64,000 nt of DNA, from contig NC_092577.1 in assembly GCF_037975245.1 (NCBI RefSeq), forward strand, positions 34,526,898 to 34,590,897, in the 5' to 3' direction. Shown piece by piece: positions 47,593 through 59,000 of this stretch. Positions within the stretch are counted from its first letter, which is position 1. Every line of letters begins with the position of its first letter. A program made the translations under genes and the position numbers. The notes under the pieces are model-generated. The model saw only the letters and a program-made list of their open reading frames with translations, was not told the DNA's origin and searched no databases. This DNA comes from Apostichopus japonicus. Taxonomy: Eukaryota; Echinodermata; Holothuroidea; Aspidochirotida; Stichopodidae.

Positions 47593-48005
47593 CAAAATTC
47601 GGACTGTAACGATATGCAAAACTATGGCCCAATCGCTTACCTTCCATGAGGACGACGGTTTGAAAGTTGAAAAACGTCTGTTAACAATTTTTCGTTTCGT
47701 ACCGCACTATTAGTTCTGACATTCACATTTCGTTTCTTTCTTTTTTCACCCAATGACTTTTCAAGATAATTTGTTAGCCAATATTCCTCGTAAATGCACA
47801 CGGTTTACTGAAGTATATTGCCATATATTATTCAAGTGTTTTAATTGCAAAACCGGTACGACCTCTCAATCCAATTTTACACGTGGGTAATTTTATATCC
47901 TATAGTAAGTGAACTTGCCGTGACAAATAGATCACTTGTTAGCGTTTTATTTTATTTTTTTGCAGATTAAAAGGAAATTTCTTCTTCTCTTCACTTTGTT
48001 CGAAA

Positions 48006-48013
48006 TGACGTCA
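48006..48013. promoter_or_regulatory. Perfect cAMP-response-element palindrome, copy 2
   Basis: TGACGTCA in the second copy of the 421-bp duplication, 735 bp upstream of the receptor start codon. Confidence 0.45.
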
Positions 48014-48409
48014 CAAAATTCGGACTGTAACGATATGCAAAACTATGGCCCAATCATTTAGCTTCCATCAGGACGACGGTTTGAAAGTTGAAAAAACGTC
48101 TGTTAACAATTTTTCGTTTCGTACCGCACTATTAGTTCTGACATTCACATTTCGTTTCTTTCTTTTTTCACCCAATGACTTTTCAAGATAATTTGTTAGC
48201 CAGTATTCCTCGTAAATGCACACGGTTTACTAAAGTATATTACCATATATTATTCAAGTGTTTTAATTGCAAAACCGGTACGACCTCTCAATCCAATTTT
48301 ACACGTGGGTAATTTTATATCCTAGTAAGTGAACTTGCCGTGACAAAAAGATCACTTGTTAGCGTTTTTTTTTTTTTGCAGAATAAAAGTACATTTCTTC
48401 TTCTCTTCA

Positions 48410-49975
48410 TCTTCTTCTTGTTCTTCTTATTGGAAACAAAGAATAGTAACTTGCGACATAAGTCTTTAACTGATATATTTCAATATGGATAGGTTTGAAC
48501 TCAAGTAAGTACGGTATAGTGTTCGAGAATCAGACACAAATCCAAAGTAACCAACATAACTTATTCATAATTACATTAGCTATCTTTGTTCGCGAGAGGG
48601 CGTTGGCTTATGTCATGGACTCAACAAGAAGCCAGCGATTTGAACCCATCTCCCAATAACAGAAATATTGTGAAACAATTGGTCTGAGAGACATTAAAAA
48701 CTTGCCTATAAGGGCTAAATGTTCAATGCCTTTGCAAAATATTGATATTAAATCAAACACAGAGTAATTTGAAATTAGTTCTCATGTAAAGGTTACAGAA
48801 AGCTAGCAATATTAATGAAAATTTATAATGAAAGCTAGGGATTTCTGTTTTCAGACAATAATTCCATCGCTTGAAAACTAAGCGAAAACCCGTCAGGTTT
48901 ATAAAGTGTAAATTGTAACCAAGGGATTGATGATCAATTTATTAACTTATCAGAACTATAGTGACGAATTTAACTTGGCCAATTTCAATCACTTTCCCAA
49001 AGTAACGAAACAGAAATAAAATTATTCAAGAAAATAATGTCACGTTTTATCTGTCAGTCTTTTGCGTTTGCTTTATGTTTACAATCAGTCCTGAATACAT
49101 CAGACATGACATCAAATTTACGATTGAAATTTTGAAATCCTATTAACCGTTTAGAAATAATCTCACCAAATAATTAAACATATAGGCTACCAATATCCTT
49201 TTTTTTTCACCGGAAAATATGTAAGTTTCCATATATCCTGGTTTAGATGGTGCTCTGAACACAGGTCAGTTCAAACAAGGATGTGTTAGTCCCTGGTGCA
49301 AACAACGTGTATACGAAGCTTAAGAGTATAGAAAAGAAAAGTTATTTTCCACAATGATGACATTTCAAAGACGTCCTCGCGAATAAAAACAACAACAACA
49401 ACTGGTAAATAGAAATTTCACTTTATAAAAACATGGAATTTATGGTATTATACTTTCATGACTAAAATATAGATTCCGAGTTAATCATACTAAAAGGAAC
49501 GAAGAAAAACAGAATTTTATCCAATAGAATAAAAAGTCAGGTAGTAGCCTAATATTTTATCCAAAATAAATAGTGTCCTTTGTAGTTGAACGTTTACGCG
49601 AATCCTTAATTTAAGGCATGCGTGTAGAGTGTATATATAGTTGAATATAGGTACTTTGCAATCTGTTACCAAACACGGAGTATAATGATTGTTATGTGTA
49701 AACGATTGAGTAGACTTATGTGTATACAAATAAACCAATCTCATCTAATTGTTATAACATGTATATAGCGTCTACTACATACATAGTAACATATTTGATT
49801 AGACACTACTACATGCGACGTTATGAATATTCATACGTTTACGTATATTCATGAATAGCGAACGTGTGGTAACACGTGCAGAGATCAAGTACAGCTGTTC
49901 AAGCTGAATATTCTAATTAAACTTTTTGTGTTCATGATCGGTTATCGCCAAATCATGCATCAGCTAAGTGTTAAG

Positions 49976-49976
<1 letters not shown>
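48410..49976. other. Intergenic, nothing firm
   Basis: AT-rich. One tRNA-B-box-like word (minus strand GGGTTCAAATCGC near 48635-48648) without a matching A box. Confidence 0.5.

Positions 49977-49977
<1 letters not shown>

Positions 49978-50032
<55 letters not shown>
49978..50032. repeat. (TA)n microsatellite
   Basis: About 27 TA units. Confidence 0.95.
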
Positions 50033-50033
<1 letters not shown>

Positions 50034-50727
50034 TGTTTGAAGGGCCTAAGATAGTTGTGGGGAAGCGGAGAGGGGGTGGGGCAGACGATTGTGACGCCTA
50101 TCATAACCTCATTAAAAACAGCCGATAGCGATCTTGTTCAGTAGAAGTGAATGTCACGTAAGATCGCGATTAGACTGTCGTAGTGCGCGCCCATCGCGTA
50201 CGATTATACGATATCGCCCTCCTGATAATTACACACCGAGTTTTCAATCTCGAAAAGGGGCTCTGAATGTGGACGGTCCGGGCAGAGGGCCGGGAGACCC
50301 GACCTACATCAGTGGCGGCAGAACCGGGGGGGGGCTTGGGGGGCTCAGCCCCTCCAATGAAAAAGTTGAGGGGGCAAATGCATGATAAGCCCCCCCCCCA
50401 ATATTTACCATATTTTTCGATGCATACTTGTTACCCATTTGTTGACATTAAAGCAGCATTTTGCGTCCTTTTCTATGATTTTTCTCAACCTCACTGACTC
50501 CACTATGCCATAACGACATACATAACTAGCTTATCTATTTATATTTTACTTCAAATGGTGGCATAAAAGTCGAAAAAATTGCAACTTTCAACTTTGTTGT
50601 TCTCCAAGATATTTTCCGTTGGGAACCCAATAAACCTCGCCCATAATATGAATATTTAAACACTACGAACGTCATCGACAGATACGTAATATAACACCAC
50701 GCTGATTTGTGTACAGTCTATATGGCA

Positions 50728-50766
50728 GTTGTACCAGAGAGTTGCATAACAACTCCCTGGTTGTAC
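50728..50766. mobile_element. 25-bp palindromic micro-insertion with 7-bp target duplication
   Basis: Arms CAGAGAGTTG and CAACTCCCTG (one mismatch) around a 5-base loop at 50735-50759. The flanks are GTTGTAC on both sides (50728-50734, 50760-50766). It sits inside the larger hAT-like element. Confidence 0.65.
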
Positions 50767-51328
50767 CAACGCAAAGTCTTGAATCTATTTTTAGCAACGG
50801 CTCACAACTAAACCTGCATCTCTGATTGGTTGAATTCAAACTAGTGGGTTTGGGAACTGAATGCGATTAATTTTGTATGTGGAATACTCGCCAATTAACG
50901 GTTTTGGCAGGGAAAAACTTGGCTAATATCTTAATTTGCTGTTTTGTGATTTGATGTATGTAAAAAACTCGATGGACATGTCAAAAAAAGTAGAAAACGG
51001 CGACCAAACGCAAAATGCTCATGAATAAACATACTATTCACTGATTGGTGGAATTCAAACTAGTGGATTTGGAGATATGAAAACTTTGTCGAGGACACTT
51101 TTACTCGTTATCGACATAAATCGTTAATTACTCGCTAATTAACGCTCTTGGCAGGGTGAAACTTGGATGGTATCTTAGTTTGCTGTTTTATGATTGATAC
51201 ATGTAAAAAAATCGATGCACATGTTAAAAAGGTGGGAAAAAGCGACCCAACGCAAAATGCTGCTTTAAGAAATGCTTTCTGTTTATTCTTATGACATTTA
51301 TTTAAGTATTGCATTTAACTGCAAGTAG

Positions 51329-51692
51329 CAAGGGCGTAGGAACCGGGGGGCTGGGGCGCCAGCCCCCCAGTGAAAAATTTGGAGGGGCGGAAGTATCATT
51401 CCGCCCCCCCCCCCGCTTCGCAAGTCAGAAAACCCCTTTTTCATTCCAAATGAGAAAAAAAATCTCTTTTGGAGCACCAAATTGCATCTAAGGCCTAGTG
51501 AAAATACAAAATTAAGTTTACAAAATGGAGTGTGTGTTAAAGTGTGCTATATTGCACCAAATTGCATCTGAGGCTACCTGGAAATGCAAAAAATTCCAAA
51601 GGGGAGGGGGACACCCCCTCCCCTTAGACCCCTCCCCCAGGCCGGCCATCAGTCTTCAGCCCCCCACTCAAAAGTACCTTCCTACGCCACTG
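51329..51692 (+). mobile_element. hAT-like MITE, 364 bp, with 8-bp target duplication
   Basis: Ends CAAGGGCGTAGGAACC and (inverted) CAGTGGCGTAGGAAGG, flanked by GCAAGTAG at 51321-51328 and 51693-51700. Close relative of the copy at 43564-43933. Nested in the element 50310-52024. Confidence 0.9.
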
Positions 51693-52639
51693 GCAAGTAG
51701 TAATTTACTACACTCAAAAACGTCTTTGCGAGTACACTACGAGTAATAGCTACTCTCTTAAAACACCATCGAATATACAGATTACAATGTTTTTACAGAT
51801 TTTTACGTGCAATCTGAGGAATTGCAGGCTTGAGACCCATATTTTAGGGCTAGGTATTCGCAGCATAAAACAATCGGGAAGTGCCGTTTCCGGCCATCTG
51901 GAGTTTTGAAAAACCCAAAATTTTCTTGTACGCTCCGCGCCAACCGATGGTGGCGCTCCGCTTAGACAGTCTCCACACATTAGCCCCCCCCCCCCCCAAT
52001 AATTTTCCCGTTCCGCCGCGCCTGACCTACATACGGCATTGCCTTAGTGAACACCAGGAATTAAGAATGGAAAGAGGAAATGATTACCGTGATGCATTCT
52101 ATTTTATTTGACCTCCAAGTGTATACAGGTCACTAAGTTCTTCGACTAGGCCTACATATTATCTGTAACTTATACCTATGTTTGTGTATGTATTTTCTGC
52201 CATCAGTAGGGTTCGCGATAAATACGTTACGGCATAAACATTACAGCTGGCTAATCTTGAACTTGCCCAATTTCATGTGATTTAATAGTGGCGTCATATC
52301 TCGTCAAATTTCTGTCACAATTAAATATATTATAACAATTGGTTATACTGCAATAGAGCAAATTGACCCCCAATGAGTCATTGGGGTTGAACGAGAGAGT
52401 TTTCTGGATCAATGCATAAGGTAAACAGCCCCCTTTGCTACCAACGCCTTCTGTTCAGTGTGCAATGATCCGGATCCAAGCATCACTCCACCAAACTATT
52501 GAGAACAAATGAAAGCCCACACAATACGCTTTTAACGAAACGTTTTATATGGGATACCACAGAAGTTACACTAAATTTACCCCGCATACAAAATATAGTG
52601 CATGCTACGGTCCAAATCTGATATAAGTTATACGTTGTA

Positions 52640-52678
52640 TATAGACATATATATAGATATATATATATATATATACAT
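52640..52678. repeat. Short (TA)n microsatellite
   Basis: TATATATAGATATA-type units, about 35 bp. Confidence 0.75.
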
Positions 52679-53036
52679 CTGTAAAGGCAAATTCTCTTGT
52701 TGTTAACATATAGGGGTAAGAGAGTAAATTTTGCAAATAATATGGAAATCATACGCTATTAGGTGTATTCAACATTTGAAAAATATTGCAGAATCCTTGC
52801 AATATCTACTTCCTTTTGGAAGATAATCAAAATATGGAATACTTGTTATGCAGGGATCGTGTTTAGTTTATACTGAATATCATTGAGAACGACGGCATCG
52901 GAGTACAACAGTGATAGCGCATTAAACGAAAGAGGGTTGCGAAAGTTCTCGTGGACTACAATCTAGGCTCCGAACTAGAGGAGACCTTATAGGTCAAGGA
53001 GGTGGAGAGAGGTGGAGAGAGAGACAGCAATACGAA

Positions 53037-53054
53037 ATGCACAGGCCATATCCT
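53037..53054 (+). CDS. SEA/HYR gene exon 1, start codon
   Basis: ATG at 53037 encodes MHRPYP, followed by a GTAAGT donor. Phase 0 matches exon 2. The preceding leader is GGAGAGA-rich. No other ATG with a donor and suitable phase was seen nearby, but the short coding part makes this less certain. Confidence 0.6.
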
Positions 53055-56000
53055 GTAAGTATCTCATGTTAAAGATATAATTATTCTTTTTCTTTTCGCG
53101 AAGGAATGAAACTGATGTTATGCAAGACTTTGGGGATGATCGATTACTAATCGATTGCAATTGATCAAACGATCGTATTATTGGAAAGCTTCATGGTACG
53201 GCCTTTTATTACTTCTCTAACAGCTGGCGTTCCGTGCCTATATTTATACTACCCTAAAGCACCCTAACATATACCCTAGAGTCCATATTGTATGGACTCA
53301 TGCACTGTGCGGGCTACGCTCATCTTATAACTACCATGGCTGTGGATAAATGTTATCTCTCAGCCTGGCAGGAGGTGGAGTCTCATCCAGGACGTAGCCA
53401 AACAAAAATCGCTCCCCCCCCCCCAGGTGCCCCCCAGATGCGATTTATAGTGTTACAAAAATTACTCAAACAAAAACTTATTTTACAGAGGACGAAACGT
53501 ATTATGTTCTGCAGTAAAACTTCTTTCCACAGACCATCACCGTAACCAGTTGTTTTCTCACTAACACTTTTTTAACAGGGTCACAGAGGCCCCGGTGTGA
53601 ATCGCTAGTGCTTAAACTTCACTACTACCCTGCATAAATTGCAATTTCAATTTTCAACACTCTTATTTGAAAACATTATCAAAGCAAAGAGGTTTATTTC
53701 CATTTTTGTGTAACTTTTCTATTCGCCTCAATTACAAACATAAATATCGGACAGACTAAGCCCGAAAATTCTTGAACATAAAGTTGCTTCCAGTTGCAGT
53801 ATATATAGCACCGGACTGCTTCTAAGGACCCTTAAGTAATCAAAGTTTCTCAAACACCCCTCCCCCAGGACGGCATTCACATATAAACATTGTACCCCCT
53901 AATGAAGTGATGTGCTGTACCCCCCCCCCTTGCCCAGATTGACATGTCTGGCGACGCCACTGGACGTAGCTACACTTATCTGTTCTAGGGGGAGCCATGC
54001 TTTCTATGGTGGCAGGAATGACAAATATTCTGTATTCGCCGTATATAACCAAACAACTGTGACGTCAATAATAAAGAGAATATAAATACAAATCTAGAAA
54101 ATCATTAAAAATCAAACACAAGCCCCAAGCTTATCCACTAAAGAGTCTGTGGAAGAGAATGTGTAAAAGTAACAGGGCCTGACGTTTCGATCCTATCAGG
54201 ATCTTCTTCAGAGGTTGAAAGAAAAGTTGCACTTGTAACAGCCTCTGAAGAAGATCCTACCAGGATCGAAACGTCAGTCCCTCTTATAAGTATTTTACAT
54301 ATCTATGAAATGACGTATACGTTACGGGATTGGCATTGACGCATATGCAAAGATCAACAAATTTACAACTGCACTCAGGAGATTGTCCTATTCTGAGACA
54401 TATTATAATCCAAACGCCTCTGTGATTTATTGAAGGGTCATTTATGAATCCACGAGACGAAACGTGGGGTTAACACATACATAGAATATATTTTAAATAT
54501 GTTCGGCCACACAGTCGAGAAAGTTTTATATTCTTTAATGCACCCTCACTAACACGATTGTGATTTTTCCCGGTTGTTCGGATTGAGGTTAGTTAGAATT
54601 ACAAGGAATGAGACCCTTTGTTTACTGTAAAGTTAATGACTAACTCCTAAACATGATACTGCTAATTTTAAAAATGTTACTGCTAATTTACACTTTCCGT
54701 AACAATTAAAGCGAATTGGCTACAAATACAAAGCTATTTAGGTTTATCGTAAGCCTAACATAACATTAGGCTTAGTGGCACTAATATCTCAGCCTTCATA
54801 TTTTGGCTAAGCCCACACTGACTCTGTGACTGAGTGTCACTGTCATTTGGCAGGACTTCACGAACTTACGCCGGTAATCATACTTACATTACAATAGGTT
54901 ATCCAGCCAAACATCATTTTTGCAATTCCTATCAAATAGACCTGTAGTACTATAGTAGGTGAATAAAAAAAAAGAGCAGAAAGATGTGTGACAGAAAGAT
55001 AATGCCACATGTGGCCTTTCTTCCTGGGTCGTGTCCTAAACTTTTGAGCTAGTATTAACTATTATCTTGTTAGCAAGCTTACTATGGGTACATCAAGAAT
55101 CACTGAGAAATATTGTAGGCAGGTGCCATGCAGGCATCATGATTGTTACATAATACTATATGATGAACAATGTTTTAGTGCTTCGGTCAGGGTTAAGACA
55201 GTGATAGGACTTTTTTGTCGAGAAATTGAAAAAAAAGGTGGTTTAGAACACCAGTCTGCTAGCTATGGAAGCTAGACAAATGGAGGTTTCGAAAATTTAT
55301 GATGGAATGCTTCTGTCCTGTTATCCAAGTGTCAAAGCATTTTGGAGATGAAATGTTTAGAGATGATACTAATAGTATACACTTATGACAGTGATAAAAT
55401 TTAAAAAGTGTTTGCATGTCTCATATTGTGACAATAGTTTTGCAACTAAAATATGGAACTTGATCATGATTGCATTAGGGGTTTTATTTTGCCATCACAA
55501 AAGGATGCTTTGAAATTAAATTAGCCTAGAAATACGTTCTAGATGGAAATGAAAGAAGGCTTGTTCTCTCCTTTGCCATTTAGGAGGAAAACCTTAGCAT
55601 GAGATTGTACCTGCACTTCTCACCCCCCTGCCCCTCCGCTCACAACCAGGAAAAAATACAGTCAACAGAATAATATAAATCGTATTTTGTGATACTTTGT
55701 TGTTTGTTATTATTTGATGTTTCAGGAAGAACATGACTAACTTTTCTTTTGTCCCCGCCCCCCTCCTTCTCCCTTTGTTCCCCCCCCATTACTCCTCTTC
55801 TCATAGCTCTCTTCCACCCTTTTTTCTCCACACCTTTCTGTCTTTGTCCTTATCTCCAGTTTATTCCCTATCCCCTTCCCTTAATCTCCTCTTTGACCCT
55901 CCACCGTTTATCTCGTACCTCTCCTCTTCCCCTGTTGGTTTCTTTCTTTCTTCTCTCCATCCCTTGTCTACTAATCCTCTTACATCTCTTTGTGTTCACC

Positions 56001-59000
56001 ATGCTCATTAACCTGTCTGTATTCTGTGTGTGTTTTTGTCCCTTCTGTTACTGTTACTTGTCATTTAGCCTTTGAAGAAGATCCTGCTAGGATCGAAACA
56101 TCAGGCCAACTTACTTTTTCACATTATTTGATGTTTGTCGAATTAATCATGACTTTTCTTCATTGACAGCACCAATACCCTGGCTACAGACATGATCCAC
56201 GTTTTCTAGAAGCTCCGAGGTATGGCAGGGGAGCACCACGTCAAGGATATCCGAATGGATCTCCTGGACCGATTGGAGGGATTGGAAATGGTGCCATCTT
56301 TGGATGTGCTTGTGTTTGTGTCATTGTTGTTGTGGCAGTGATTGCAGGTGTTGCCCTTGGTCTGGTATTTGGTCGTAAGTTGTCAACTTCAAACGTTTTC
56401 TTTCTAGAGAATTGTTTCTGTTTTTGATGAATTAGGGAAATCTTTGCAAAATTTTGTGATGATGAAGTGTGTGTATCTATATGTGTGTGACACAATATCT
56501 TAACAGAACAAATTTGGATAAATCTCTCATGTCCAATATTTAGTAGATCTATGAAACTTGTTTTGTTTGATTGTTTCTCTGTTGGAGGTCAAAGGAAAGA
56601 GTTTGAACAAAAACCTTGTAAAAACAATATCCCATGAAGGGAATTCATCTGTACAGTAGCTCTAGTACATCACAGAAACCTCATTTTGCACAATAAAATG
56701 CAAATTATGGTAACAATTTAGATTATTATATCTGGAATGTTCAGTGATTCTTTCATTGATTCTTCATTCAAAAAAGTTATAAATAATAAAAAGAGTACAC
56801 ACTATCAAACATTGCTGAAGGAAGTTTCAAATTATATCAACAATATACTGTGACATTTTCTAGTCCTTGGTTTGTTTTTATTGGTTTGGTGTAGATCTAT
56901 ACATTGAAGAGAAAACAAAACTAAAACATTCCATTTCTTCAAAGCCCAATAATATGAAATAACATTTACAAAATAAAGTACCTGATAATGTTCCAAGCCA
57001 AACAAAACATATCTTTGGCCACTTGGCCAAGAAAAAAGAAAGAAAAAAGACTTGAGTAGAATACATTTTTGGCATGAATAACAATCTTATAATGCATCAA
57101 CAGGTGATTACTGAAATCCGTCATTGTTTATAGTTGCTTGCATATTTTCTTCGTCTTTCTACAGTTAGTCCTAGTAGTAACACAGCCGGAAATGATGCAA
57201 ATGTCCCAGTCATTCCAGGCGTCCCTGCTGCACCTACACAGCCTCCAAATAACCCATCTATTACCTCTAACGGTAAGCGTTTTTACAATAATTTTCCTAC
57301 CTCCCCCCTTAATCCTCTCTTTGTCCCTCCACTGTTTATCTCCTACCTCTCCTCTTCCCCTGTTGGTTTCTTTATTTCTTCTCTCCATCCCTTGTCTACT
57401 AATCCCCTTACATCTATATCTTTTGTGTTCACCATGCTCATTAACCTGTCTGTATTATGTGCATGGTTATGTCCCTTCTGTTACTGTTACTTGTCATTTA
57501 GCCTTTGAAGAAGATCCTGCTAGGATCGAAACATCAGTCCTACTTACTTTTACACATTTGCAATAATTTCTCAGTCATAGAGAAAATGTGTCAGAATTTA
57601 TCAACAGGGTTTACTGATAGTCAGGTTAAACAGGGGCTATATTGATAGTTTATATCTTACTTTAAAAATGAGCTAGGAAATGCACAGATTTTTGTCCTTT
57701 GCAGCCTTGAGTTGTTTCTTTTCCTTTTGGGTGTGCATGTATGTGTGTGGTTGTTAATTGTTCTACAACCTCAGGATGAATCATTTACCAACAAGTGTCA
57801 AAGCAACATATATGGTGCATTGTGAAAGGAAGCTAGTACAGACAGTGCTAGGCTTGAATAGAAAGATTGCTTAGTCGACTATTTGAACAATATAGTGAAG
57901 GGAACTCAAAGGCCAAACCACCAACAACCTTTAACTAAGGTAAAGTACATTTCCTCAACTCATGGCTGAAGCGTACCTCACCTTGTGGGGAGAAATATTA
58001 ACCAATGGTAAATGTAGTACATGCCTTTTCTTTGGTTAACCACCAACAACCTTTAACTAAGGTAAAGTACATTTCCTCAACTCATGGCTGAAGCGTACCT
58101 CACCTTGTGGGGAGAAATATTAACCAATGGTAAATGTAGTACATGCCTTTTCTTTGGTTAACCACCAACAACCTTTAACTAAGGTAAAGTACATTTCCTC
58201 AACTCATGGCTGAAGCCTACCTCACCTTGTGGGGACAAATATTAACCAATGGTAAATGTAGTACATGCTTTTTCTTTGGTTTTCTTCTAGAACATCAGCT
58301 AATTGGAACAAAATAGACCAAACTTTTGCTCACTTTCTCCAACTATCTGTCTCTCTCTCTCTCAATCTCTTTTTACGCAGATATTGTTGCCATAGATACA
58401 ACCTTAGATACGACTATACCCTTCAACTCCGATTTTAACGATCCTTCCAGTACAGCCTTCGAGATTTTAAGGACGTTGGTTTTGCCACCTGTAAGTCACG
58501 CTTGACTCTCTTTGTTACCCCCCCCCCCCCACCTGTAATATCAAAACAACTGCTCGGGAATGGTTTCTCGGGAATCAAGAACAGCCCGACCTCATTTATT
58601 TCTTTTGCCCCAACTGAAAGAGGAAATTTGGGCATTTTCCAACCATTTTGCACCACTTTCAAACCATTTTCACTGCAAGTGGTCTGTACACTACAGGCTA
58701 GCTGAGTTTTAACAACCTTTAAGATAGATTAGAATCACAATTACTTACTTGACCCTCCCTTCATGGACCCCAGGGCAGAATCCCCTCTGGCCCTTCCCAA
58801 AAAATTTCACCCCTACCTAATACAGGCGATTTTGAATTTGGCCCACCCACCTTTGAAATCCTGTGCACGCCACTTGACAGTGCTGGATAGATCAGAAGGA
58901 CAAACTTGATCAAGCTTCCTATTTGTGGATATTGGTTTTATTGATGATATTGATATTGATGATAGTGAAGTTATCTACTTGTTGATTTATCTTTTCTATA

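Larger units (their letters stand above)
47569..48409. repeat. 421-bp tandem duplication upstream of the receptor gene, with CRE sites
   Basis: Two head-to-tail copies (47569-47989, 47990-48409) differ at only scattered positions. They start about 300 bp upstream of the receptor start codon. Each carries the perfect palindrome TGACGTCA (47585-47592 and 48006-48013), spaced 421 bp. Confidence 0.93.
50310..52024. mobile_element. 1.7-kb non-autonomous hAT-like element with two nested insertions
   Basis: Left end CAGTGGCGGCAGAACCGGGG and inverted right end CAGGCGCGGCGGAACGGGA. 8-bp direct repeats ACCTACAT flank it at 50302-50309 and 52025-52032. It contains the 25-bp palindrome at 50735-50759 and the 364-bp MITE at 51329-51692. 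Two related internal blocks (ending near 51030 and 51255) share ACGCAAAATGCT. No transposase frame. Confidence 0.75.
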
